64,000 bases of DNA from Salisediminibacterium halotolerans. GTDB taxonomy: Bacteria; Bacillota; Bacilli; Bacillales; Salisediminibacteriaceae. The translations under genes were made by a program, and so were the position numbers. The stretch covers positions 1-64,000 of the forward strand of contig NZ_RKQQ01000006.1 of assembly GCF_003814815.1 (NCBI RefSeq), read 5' to 3'. The number at the start of each line of letters is the position of its first letter. The stretch's first letter is position 1. The notes beneath the pieces are model-generated. The model was not told the DNA's origin and did not search any database. It was given only the letters and a program-made list of their open reading frames with translations. Below are positions 35,511 through 43,579 of the stretch, piece by piece.

Positions 35511-35826
35511 TAATATCTTTATCTGAGCATCATAGTATAGAAATATTGTAATATAATGGAAGTGTTCATTTATTAGCAGTTAAATTTTATTCTGATTCAC
35601 CACAAAAAAGAAGAATTACGGGAAGATTTTAAGGAGAAGTTATTCTAAATATTTTTAAAAAATATAAAACAGTTATCCTCTGATAATAAACAAGGGATAC
35701 CTGTTTTGTTAAGTTTACTTTTTTAAAGGTTAATGAATAAAATTTCATTGTATAATTGATCGTAAGAAAGCTCTGAAATCTAGATTTGGATAGTAAGGAG
35801 TGATTTTTATTTTATGGGAAGAGCCA

Positions 35827-37518
35827 ATGACTAATATAGTTTTGCACGATGGTTACATGGATGTCTTTCTTGCATTTGAAGTTTTTCAAAAAAAGAGTGA
35901 TGTAAAAGACCACAAAAATTATGAAAAGTTATTAAGGAGATTAGTTGATAGCAATCTTATAATATCAGCAGAAACAGGGGATAAAGAGATTTTATTCAAC
36001 AACTCATTTGAAGAATATCTAAGTCAAAGGGAGAAGAATTTTAATAATATAGGTAATGGAAATATTCCTCCAATTGATATACGTGGGGATTTTGAATCGC
36101 AAAATTTAGATTCGGGGTATTATCATGTTGATATAGATTTGTATTCTTCCTCTATTAAATATAATAAAGAGTTAACGGATGAGATGAAAGTTAGTCAAAC
36201 AAAATATCTTGAAAAACTAATAGCGATTAATAGTTTAGATGAGGAACACGCAGGGATAGATGTGAGAGATACTAAGAACAGATTTCTATTAATACCACCT
36301 AAAGTTTCATTCGATGGAGAAAATTATATGTTCCCTGGCGTTTTTTTAACGGTATTTAAACATGGATATGCCATATTACATATGTCTATTGATTTAGAAA
36401 AGTATGATTTGAATAAAATTAACATGAATATGTGGAATATTGAATTCGAAAAAATATTCTTGGTTAATAATTTGGTTAATACACAAGAAGTTCCCGAATG
36501 GAGGTATAAGAAAAAAGCTAGAATATCTTCAGCCAATAAAATACTTGTCCAATATAAGGATTTGATCAGATCTTTTTTTCAAAATGGTGAAGATAACTGG
36601 AGTACAGAATTTAATTCTTTAACAATGATTAATTATTCATACAAACCAAAAGAATTTTTTGAAGATAAAAAAATACAAACTGATAATTTTAATTATCTAA
36701 TTTTTATATTATTAAATTCTCCAGTGACAAAGTTTACAATTAGACCACAAGTACAAATTGAAGAAATGCTAAATCGAAATGTATTTATCTTTTCAAAGGG
36801 GAGTCGGCTTTATGCGAACTCAAATAGAATCCTAAATGTTGTGGATGATAAGTATAAAGAAACTATGAAAAAATCATTATATTCCTCAGAAGTCAGTAAA
36901 GAAAAAATAGATAATATTATTGGGGGAATTATTCATAAGAGTATTTTAGGCGGGAATGTAAATGCAATAGAAATATTAATGCTAAAAAAATTATCCTCAA
37001 ATAAATTGTCTTTATTTAAAGTAAAGCCTCATAGTTCTTTAAAAGAATTGTTGGAGATTAAAACAGAAGAAAACAAGGATTATACATTTGAGTTTTCAAA
37101 ATTTTTTTACCGATACAAGTCTGTTATTGAATTGATAGATTTTCTAAACAACGCATGTGAAAATCACATTCAATCTAAATTAGTTCAAGAAAGAAGGCAA
37201 CGCATTGAGAATTTGATAGAAGATAAAAAAGATAAGCATCTGACTGCATTTTCTATCCTAGGTATTTTGTTTACGATAACTTTTTCACTGATATTTTCGT
37301 TAGAGACCCTCAATGAAATTTTTAAGTTGCTTGATCTTGATGGAAACGTTTTTTTTGCATATGTTGTATTTAACTTGTTTTTTTTAATTGTTATTTCATG
37401 GGTTTTCAGAGATGTGTTCAAAGGAATTATGAATAGTATTTATTCTAGTATGTTCTTTCGTACTAAAATATTAATATTTAAATTACGAAATATATTTGAA
37501 AAATTGAAGAAAAAATAA
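35827..37518 (+). CDS. Uncharacterised membrane protein near the right island end
   Basis: About 563 aa. A long soluble N-terminal region (about 1-470) without recognised motif is followed by a charged coiled-coil-like stretch (VQERRQRIENLIEDKKDKH). Two C-terminal transmembrane helices (near SILGILFTITFSLIFSL and FFAYVVFNLFFLIVISW) and a basic tail end it. Start uncertain: ATG 35827 has GGAAGAG 3 nt before it; GTG 35800 overlaps AAGGAG; an ATT at 35809 would have ideal spacing. The gene is much more AT-rich than the hsd genes. Its place beside the restriction operon and attR suggests accessory cargo, possibly defence; no family assigned. Confidence 0.7.
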   Translation: MTNIVLHDGYMDVFLAFEVFQKKSDVKDHKNYEKLLRRLVDSNLIISAETGDKEILFNNSFEEYLSQREKNFNNIGNGNIPPIDIRGDFESQNLDSGYYHVDIDLYSSSIKYNKELTDEMKVSQTKYLEKLIAINSLDEEHAGIDVRDTKNRFLLIPPKVSFDGENYMFPGVFLTVFKHGYAILHMSIDLEKYDLNKINMNMWNIEFEKIFLVNNLVNTQEVPEWRYKKKARISSANKILVQYKDLIRSFFQNGEDNWSTEFNSLTMINYSYKPKEFFEDKKIQTDNFNYLIFILLNSPVTKFTIRPQVQIEEMLNRNVFIFSKGSRLYANSNRILNVVDDKYKETMKKSLYSSEVSKEKIDNIIGGIIHKSILGGNVNAIEILMLKKLSSNKLSLFKVKPHSSLKELLEIKTEENKDYTFEFSKFFYRYKSVIELIDFLNNACENHIQSKLVQERRQRIENLIEDKKDKHLTAFSILGILFTITFSLIFSLETLNEIFKLLDLDGNVFFAYVVFNLFFLIVISWVFRDVFKGIMNSIYSSMFFRTKILIFKLRNIFEKLKKK

Positions 37519-37838
37519 TTATAAACAAAAAGGTAATTGGTCGGACAGGGATTTTAACACATTTTTCTCTTGCTAAATACAACCCAATGCGTATTTGTAG
37601 GCTTTTGGATAAATAAGTGTTCCATTTTATTTATCAAAAACTGTTCACTTTAGTTTAGCACTCACACTGATCAGAGGCGTTTTTATATACATAAGTTTTA
37701 TTATTCTATTTAATCGAAAAATATTCGCTTTAGTTCAGCGGCGACACCGCTTATTTCAGTGATCATTCACCTTTACACAAAAATTACACAAGCAAGAAAA
37801 AAAGCCTGTCATAACAGGCTTTGAATGCTTATTTTGAC
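37519..37838. other. Non-coding right end of the island
   Basis: It contains the candidate integrase site at 37773-37790 and a hairpin AAGCCTGT-CATA-ACAGGCTT (37801-37822) just before attR. No gene. Confidence 0.6.
37773..37790 (+). promoter_or_regulatory. Candidate integrase arm-type site, right
   Basis: Exact copy of the 18-mer at 1410-1427 (TTACACAAAAATTACACA), 48 bp inside the right attachment repeat. Confidence 0.45.
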
Positions 37839-37973
37839 CCCGACCACCGGTACCATTACCTTAAGATACGTTAAGATAAAAAACGTGTTATACCTTTGAA
37901 ACACTGTCATGACAGTGTTTCTTTTTTTTGCTCTTTTTTGAGAATGCGATAGAAAACGATAGAAAACGATACG
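37839..37973 (+). repeat. Right attachment repeat (attR), 135 bp
   Basis: Same sequence as 1272-1406, including 17 nt of the tRNA-Leu 3' end and the terminator palindrome (37898-37929). Beyond it, ACTTTACACAAACTTTACACA carries further TTACACA motifs. Confidence 0.93.
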
Positions 37974-38079
37974 ACTTTACACAAACTTTACACATTCAGA
38001 AAATATCTACATTAGTCTAGCAGATACAATTGTTGCTAAATATATTCCTATCAGTTAATTTGAATAAAACAGAAAACAA

Positions 38080-38405
38080 ATAAATATTCCCACGGCTGTC
38101 TATCCGTAAGGTGCGTCACCTTCAGTATGCGTGATGGCACGGAAACATTGACGTACGATTACAATTTACAAATATCCATGCACCCGAGAGACAACTATGA
38201 ACAGGAGTTGCAATCCTTGCCTGAAAACACCCTTCTTCTGGTCGGCAGTTCCGATGAGTCCTTTCAAGCCGAGGAATATAAACCGCTTTTCGAAGAGCAC
38301 TCACAAGCTGATGTGATCAATAAAGAAGGGATGACACACTTTTCGACTTTGACTGATCCGAATTCACAAGCTCTCATCGCCGAATGGCTGGAAAACATAA
38401 ACTGA
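38080..38405 (+). pseudogene. Truncated alpha/beta-hydrolase gene
   Basis: The frame from ATG 38127 gives 92 aa typical of the C-terminal third of an alpha/beta hydrolase: LLLVGSSDESFQAEEYKPLF precedes the loop with the catalytic-type His in GMTHFSTL. Upstream, PRLSIRKVRHL continues the protein but in another frame. The nucleophile region is absent. It lies just outside attR, so the truncation is in the host flank. It may be read as a small ORF but is unlikely to be active. Confidence 0.55.
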
Positions 38406-38635
38406 CAGACAGTCGCATCATTCCTGTTCCAAAAGCAACTAAAACGCGTATTATAATGACAATCTATTCGGCATGTTTTTCGGTAACCCATGATAAGCTA
38501 AAAAGAGCTTTTCCACTTGTTCATGGAGGGGCTATAGCATTTTTCGGTACGGCTCTTATAACTGAAACTGTATAAGAAAACGAATCTTTAACCCTGCAGG
38601 TGAACCAAATGTCTTGATTGTCCAATTTTAAGAAA

Positions 38636-39013
38636 ATGGGAGTGTTTATAATCGAATCGAAAATAAATTTATATGTAGATGATTTAAGAGATTGTCCAAA
38701 AGGATTTGTCATTGCAAGAAATACGCAAGAGGCGATTTATTATTTAGAAAATTACAAGGTCGGCATACTATCATTGGATCACGACTTAGGTGAAGATGAT
38801 GAGGGGAATCTTTTACCAACCGGTTACGACTTGGTTAAGATTTTTTGTGAAAAAGGCTATCGAGCTGAACAAATTTATCTTCATACCGACAATGGAGTTG
38901 GTCGAGAAAACATGTTCCAAACGTTAAAAGGAGCTCAACGCAGAGGGTTTATTGATCAAGACATTGAGATTTATCATTATTCTGTAACGGTTAATAAATA
39001 TTCGAAGGAATAG
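38636..39013 (+). CDS. Cyclic-phosphate processing receiver-domain protein
   Basis: About 125 aa. Receiver-like fold with NLYVDDLRDCPKGFVIARN, a central SLDHDLGEDDEG acidic cluster, LPTGYDLVKIF, and HTDNGVGRENM. This fits the family of stand-alone cyclic-phosphate processing receiver domains, defined from conflict-system comparisons. Start uncertain: TTG 38618, ATG 38636 and GTG 38642 are all possible, none with an ideal site. It lies 660 bp beyond attR, while broken copies of the same gene sit inside the island (25090-25215, trace near 34600). Confidence 0.72.
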   Translation: MGVFIIESKINLYVDDLRDCPKGFVIARNTQEAIYYLENYKVGILSLDHDLGEDDEGNLLPTGYDLVKIFCEKGYRAEQIYLHTDNGVGRENMFQTLKGAQRRGFIDQDIEIYHYSVTVNKYSKE

Positions 39014-39154
39014 CACCTTCTCGAGCAGCATAAAGATGCTTCATTGCATTCTATTCCTCGATCTCTTAGTCTTGACTAGAAGACAACCAGGCAATTTATT
39101 ATCATGTTTTGCAGAGTCTTGATAGTAAGTCTAGCGTATAGTGAAGGGGATTAC

Positions 39155-39598
39155 ATGATGTTTGATTATATTTGGTTAGCAGCTATTGCTTGGTTTATGG
39201 GCTTTTTTCCTTTGTTTGAGATCTATCTGGCAATCCCGACTGCTATGGGGTTGGGATTGGATATCGTTTCTGCCGTGTTTTGGTCTTGGTTAGGAAATTT
39301 TATTGTCATTCCATTTATTGTTTACTTTTATAAATGGCTCACGAAATTCAACAAAATCCAAACATACTTTACCAAATTGGAGTACTCCACGACCAGTAAA
39401 AAATTACGCAAAGGTGGATTTATAATGGTACTTGTTGGAACGCCGATATTCGGTTCATGGGCTGTTGCAGCTGCAGGAAGAATTATTGGCATGCGAAGAG
39501 ATAAACTTTATTTATCTTCAGCAATAAGTATCGCTGTTTATGGGGTGCTGATTGGAATTCTTACGCAGCTGGGGATCGATGCCTTTTTTTTATCTTAA
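39155..39598 (+). CDS. Small multidrug-export-family membrane protein
   Basis: 147-aa protein with four or five predicted membrane segments. The pattern FPLFEIYLAIPTAMGLGLD, LGNFIVIPFIVYF, and VGTPIFGSWAVAAAGRIIG matches the Sm_multidrug_ex (COG2426) family. Transport of drugs by this family is weakly supported in general, so the name should be taken as a label. ATG 39155 has GAAGGGGA 5 nt upstream; an adjacent ATG at 39158 is possible. Confidence 0.78.
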   Translation: MMFDYIWLAAIAWFMGFFPLFEIYLAIPTAMGLGLDIVSAVFWSWLGNFIVIPFIVYFYKWLTKFNKIQTYFTKLEYSTTSKKLRKGGFIMVLVGTPIFGSWAVAAAGRIIGMRRDKLYLSSAISIAVYGVLIGILTQLGIDAFFLS

Positions 39599-39726
39599 GG
39601 CTGTTATCGTAAACTTTCTTTTGTTTAAAAAATCGGTGACGCATTGTAAGTTAAATAGGCGCTCTAAATTAAAGAGAGAATTCAGAGGTATTACGCACTT
39701 ACCACAGCATTTATTAGGAGATGAAG

Positions 39727-39930
39727 ATGAAAAAAATACATATTTTAATTTTAGCGATCGTTTATGGCACGTTAACTTTTATTTTTCATGATGTTTTAGA
39801 AACTTCAGTTGGAGCTTGGATGTATACCTTCAGTTTTTTAGCTTTTGCAACAGGTGTCATAGCGGGAGCATACTATGTTACGAAGTTAATAATTACATAC
39901 TATTTTTATAATAAAGAAAACGCTGAATAA
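39727..39930 (+). CDS. Small two-helix membrane protein
   Basis: 67-aa protein with two hydrophobic segments (about 4-20 and 32-58) and a short charged tail. The start is set by AGGAG 6 nt before ATG 39727. No family recognised. Confidence 0.5.
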   Translation: MKKIHILILAIVYGTLTFIFHDVLETSVGAWMYTFSFLAFATGVIAGAYYVTKLIITYYFYNKENAE

Positions 39931-39972
39931 CGTTTATTATCTAGTTTGTTTCAGACGCTTGACGGAAAAATC

Positions 39973-40062
39973 TTAACGGACAATGATCCGCAGCAGCCTG
40001 ACGAACCCGCTGACTATTGCGATCACGAGCAACATCGCAAATCCCCATTCAATACCTTGCAC
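39973..40062 (-). CDS. Possible 29-aa membrane peptide
   Basis: Minus-strand frame MQGIEWGFAMLLVIAIVSGF plus a basic end RLLRIIVR, starting at GTG 40062 with GGAGAG 8 nt upstream and ending TAA. A single hydrophobic helix with a positively charged end fits a small membrane peptide. It could also be chance. Confidence 0.35.
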   Translation of the reverse strand: MQGIEWGFAMLLVIAIVSGFVRLLRIIVR

Positions 40063-40124
40063 AAGACCACTCTCCTTGAACAGAATAAAAAATACAGCAC
40101 TGCTTGAGCTGATCGTTTACATGT

Positions 40125-40580
40125 TTACTTGGAAAAGCCCTCAAATACACGCAAACCGTCTACGTTTAAGATCTTTGCCGTCACTTCCGGCTGCCAATGG
40201 CTTTTTTCGAATACATCAGCGCTAGGGATCATGATTTTGCCCCCTTCGATCTCGCTCAGCTGCTGATTTGAAATGCTGTAAACCATTGTCCCGAGCCGAG
40301 CCCAAACCATCGCCCCGGCGCACATTACACAAGGTTCGCAGCTCGTGTACAAGGTATAGCTGCTTAAATCGGAGACGTGATGTGCCGAACAGTAATCGCG
40401 GATCAAGCCAATTTCCGCATGATGTGTCGGGTCGCAGCGTGTATGGATTTCATTTTTCCCCTCTGCAACAATTTCGCCGTTTTTTACTAACACCGAACCG
40501 AACGGACTGTTCCCTTCCCGCCGCGCTTCTATTGCAAGATCAATCGCTCTTTTCATGAAAACCTCATGCTCGTTTGCCAT
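40125..40580 (-). CDS. Nucleoside/guanine deaminase (CMP/dCMP deaminase fold)
   Basis: 151-aa zinc deaminase. The zinc site is HAE (His54, Glu56) plus PCVMC (Cys84, Cys87), the cytidine-deaminase-fold signature. Preceding NSPFGSVLVKNGEIVAEG is typical of guanine deaminase and tRNA-adenosine deaminase relatives. The C-terminal SADVFEKSHWQPEVTAKIL is closer to GuaD-like nucleoside deaminases than to TadA. ATG 40580 with GAGAGGG upstream is used; upstream in-frame codons to 40670 lack a start site. Substrate is not certain. Confidence 0.82.
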   Translation of the reverse strand: MANEHEVFMKRAIDLAIEARREGNSPFGSVLVKNGEIVAEGKNEIHTRCDPTHHAEIGLIRDYCSAHHVSDLSSYTLYTSCEPCVMCAGAMVWARLGTMVYSISNQQLSEIEGGKIMIPSADVFEKSHWQPEVTAKILNVDGLRVFEGFSK

Positions 40581-40778
40581 CGAATCAGCCCTCTCATTTA
40601 TCAATCGTTTCAAGCTTTTGCCTTTATCCACTCTTTCTCCGCTTTTTAGATGTTTTAAACGCTTAAACACGTATCAGAGAAATAATACAAAAGAGTATCC
40701 GTCCTCTTGGTACATGTTTCAAATGTAGTATAATGGAACGAGAGTTAACTTGGCGAAAGACAACAAAGGAGGCGCGCA

Positions 40779-41996
40779 ATGGCAGAGCCATACATAGTGA
40801 AAGGCGCAACAGCCGACGGGTTTGCCGAGGTCGAAGCAGAGTTTGCCCGCAACTTCACAGAGAGAGCGGAGCTTGGCGCAGCGTGTACAATTTACTATCG
40901 CGGTGAAAAAGTTGTCGATCTCTGGGGCGGGTACCGAAAAGATCACGAGCCGTGGCTTGAGAACACGAAGGTGCCGGCATTTTCAGCGACGAAAGGCGCT
41001 GCCGCGATTGCGCTGTTGAAACTTTATTCCGAAGGGCGAATCGATTTAGCTGAAAAGGTGGCTTCGTATTGGCCGGCATTTTCGCAAAATGGTAAAGAAA
41101 CGATCACCGTTCGCGAATTGATCACCCATCAAGCCGGGCTCGTCTTGCTTGAGGACAAGTTGTCCGTTGAAGATCTGTATCATCCCGAAACAGTCGCCAA
41201 AGAACTGGAGCGGGCAAAACCGCTGTGGAAGCCGGGCAGATATCAAGGCTATCACGCGTCGACGATCGGGCTGTTTATGTCTGAACTTGTCCGGCGGACT
41301 GATCCGAAGGGACGCAGGTTAGGGCAATATTTCCGTGAAGAAATTGCTGAGCCGCTAGCGCTTGATTTCCACATCGGGCTGCCGGAAACCATCTCCGCGG
41401 ATGAGATTAGCGAAATCAAGCTTTTGGATTCGGTACGCGGGCTGCTAAACATCCAGAAGATGCCCGAAGGAATCCGCAAAGTTGCTCTTAACCCGACATC
41501 GCTTTTTGTCAAGTCGATAACGGTTGTAAAAGACTTCGATCCGAACGACCCAGTCACGTGGCGGGCCGAACATCCCTCCGGAAACGGGATCGGCACGGCG
41601 AGGTCGTTAGCCTGTCTCTACAGCGATCTTGCCTGCGGCGGGGAAATGCTGAATTTGACGGAAGAAACGGTACGTGCGATATTCAGTTATCCGGAACGTC
41701 CGGTCTTTGGCTATTTGGATCAGGTGATGAATATTGATACGCGTTACGGTCTCGGTTTTATGAAACCCGATCCGACGTTCAGTTATTCTCCCGAGCCGAC
41801 CGCCGCGGGTTTTCTCGGCGTGACCGGTTCCTTTGCGTTTGCCGATCCGGTAAGAGAGGTTGGCTATGCGTATTTAACGAGAAAAATGGGCTATTACGGG
41901 GTGAACGATCCGCGCGAGAAAAACGTTCGCGAGGCAATGTATCACTGTATTGAGGCTTTAGAATACGGAATTAAAGATGTCAAAAAAGGAGAATGA
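40779..41996 (+). CDS. Serine hydrolase, beta-lactamase/EstB family
   Basis: 405-aa class C beta-lactamase-fold hydrolase. Nucleophile and base are in SATK (Ser69, Lys72), preceded by NTKVPAF. A Tyr-containing HAS/YHAST motif (near 160) fits the second active-site element, and a late GVTGS-like turn (near 348) the third. No signal peptide, so it is cytoplasmic and probably an esterase rather than a resistance enzyme. AAAGGAGG precedes the ATG. It reads 3 nt from the DUF1801 gene, so both share a transcript. Confidence 0.88.
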   Translation: MAEPYIVKGATADGFAEVEAEFARNFTERAELGAACTIYYRGEKVVDLWGGYRKDHEPWLENTKVPAFSATKGAAAIALLKLYSEGRIDLAEKVASYWPAFSQNGKETITVRELITHQAGLVLLEDKLSVEDLYHPETVAKELERAKPLWKPGRYQGYHASTIGLFMSELVRRTDPKGRRLGQYFREEIAEPLALDFHIGLPETISADEISEIKLLDSVRGLLNIQKMPEGIRKVALNPTSLFVKSITVVKDFDPNDPVTWRAEHPSGNGIGTARSLACLYSDLACGGEMLNLTEETVRAIFSYPERPVFGYLDQVMNIDTRYGLGFMKPDPTFSYSPEPTAAGFLGVTGSFAFADPVREVGYAYLTRKMGYYGVNDPREKNVREAMYHCIEALEYGIKDVKKGE

Positions 41997-41999
41997 AGC

Positions 42000-42368
42000 A
42001 TGATCGAATTTTACGAGTATTTACAGCATATTGATAACGAACATCACCGGGAAAAAGTCGCGGATATTTTGCAATGGCTAAAAGCCGAGTATCCGCAGCT
42101 CGACGCGCAGATGAAATGGAACACGCCGATGTTCACTGACAGCGGTTCGTTTATTATCGGTATTTCAACCGCGAAAGGCCACATCAGTATCGCGCTGGAA
42201 AAAGATGTGATCGCTCAGTTTGAGGAGGCGATCGAACAAGCCGGCTACAGCCAAACCGAGCGTATGTTTCGAATCCGCTGTGGTGAAGACGTAGATTACG
42301 ATCTGCTGAAAAAGATTGTTGATGAGGCGATTGAGAAAAAACAAGGGCAGACGACCTTTTGGCAGTAA
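42000..42368 (+). CDS. DUF1801 / YdhG-like protein (frataxin-like fold)
   Basis: 122-aa protein with the family pattern LKAEYPQLDAQMKWNTPMF, then ISTAKGHISIALEKD. The fold resembles frataxin, and a Bacillus member has been linked to iron delivery; I infer only the family. Co-transcribed with the serine hydrolase gene upstream. Confidence 0.82.
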   Translation: MIEFYEYLQHIDNEHHREKVADILQWLKAEYPQLDAQMKWNTPMFTDSGSFIIGISTAKGHISIALEKDVIAQFEEAIEQAGYSQTERMFRIRCGEDVDYDLLKKIVDEAIEKKQGQTTFWQ

Positions 42369-42421
42369 ATCAGCCGTATGTAAAAACGGAAGGTCGCTAA
42401 AGTCTGAAGGAGTGGGATAAG

Positions 42422-43579
42422 ATGAAAATACTGCATACGGCAGATTGGCACCTAGGCAAGCTCGTCCAGGGAGTTCATATGACCGAAGACCAAGCCTATA
42501 TCTTGGAAGAGCTGATCGCTGCGGTGGAAACGGAAAAACCGGATGCGGTCGTGATCGCCGGTGACCTTTACGACCGGGCCGTGCCGCCGACCGAAGCGGT
42601 GACGCTTTTAGACCGGGTGCTCGAACGCCTGGTTCTCGATTTACATACGCCGGTAGTTGCGATTGCCGGAAACCATGACAGCCCGAGCCGGCTTCACTTT
42701 GCCAGCGGGATTATGCAGGCAAACGGTTATCACGTGACGGGAGAACTGACAGCAGAGCTCGAACCGGTGAAACTTGAAGACGAACACGGCGAGGTTCATT
42801 TTCATGCAATTCCGTACGCCGATCCGAGCCAAGTGCGTGTGCTCTTAGATGATGACGATATCCGGACGCATGATGATGCAATCCGAAAGCTGACAGAGCG
42901 GATTAAAGCAAATATGGATCCTGGCGCGCGCCATGTCTTTGTCGGCCATTTATTTGTCACGCCGCACGGCGAAGCGGAAGAGAACACAAGCGATTCGGAG
43001 CGGCCGCTGTCGATCGGCGGCGCCGATCATGTATCGGCCGAGCATTTCCATCCATTCCATTACACGGCATTAGGGCATTTGCATCAGGCGCATTACGTGA
43101 AAAATCAAACGATCCGCTATGCCGGCTCGCCGCTTAAATATTCCTCTTCAGAAGAAAACCATAACAAAGGCTATTATACCGTTGAACTCGATCAAAAAGG
43201 TGACGTTAAAGTCGAGAAGAAACTGTTAACACCGAAACGCGACATGCGGGTGATCCGCGGCAAAATCGACGACCTGCTTGCTGAGCCGAAAAGCGATGAC
43301 TACGTGTTTGTCTTTTTAGAAGATGAGACCCCGGTGCTTTCGCCGATGGAAAAAATCCGCGCTGTTTTTCCGAATGCAATGCATGTCCAGCGGGATGTCT
43401 CGTTTGCCGGCTCGGCGCAGATGAGCCCGAAAGCTGCGACAGAGCGGCACAAGATGGATCACTTTTCGCTGTTTAAAGCGTTTTACAAAGAAGTGAAAGG
43501 ATCGGAATTAACCGGCGAAGCGGAAGCGATGTTCAAAGAGGTGCTTGAAGATTTTACGGCAGAGGAGCGAGGCGAATGA
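42422..43579 (+). CDS. sbcD: Exonuclease SbcCD nuclease subunit SbcD
   Basis: 385-aa Mre11-type metallophosphoesterase. Motifs in order: ADWHLG (6-11), AGDLYDR (about 46-52), GNHDSPSR (about 82-89), a VGHLF element, and GHLH (about 220). The C-terminal capping domain follows. With SbcC it resects DNA ends and cuts hairpins and protein-bound ends. Start with GAAGGAG; the stop overlaps sbcC by 4 nt. Confidence 0.96.
   Translation: MKILHTADWHLGKLVQGVHMTEDQAYILEELIAAVETEKPDAVVIAGDLYDRAVPPTEAVTLLDRVLERLVLDLHTPVVAIAGNHDSPSRLHFASGIMQANGYHVTGELTAELEPVKLEDEHGEVHFHAIPYADPSQVRVLLDDDDIRTHDDAIRKLTERIKANMDPGARHVFVGHLFVTPHGEAEENTSDSERPLSIGGADHVSAEHFHPFHYTALGHLHQAHYVKNQTIRYAGSPLKYSSSEENHNKGYYTVELDQKGDVKVEKKLLTPKRDMRVIRGKIDDLLAEPKSDDYVFVFLEDETPVLSPMEKIRAVFPNAMHVQRDVSFAGSAQMSPKAATERHKMDHFSLFKAFYKEVKGSELTGEAEAMFKEVLEDFTAEERGE

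Noticed and set aside
39552-39791. 79-codon plus frame between the export-family gene and the small membrane protein
   Set aside because: It overlaps the ends of both neighbours in another frame and lacks a ribosome site; the 39727 gene is better supported.
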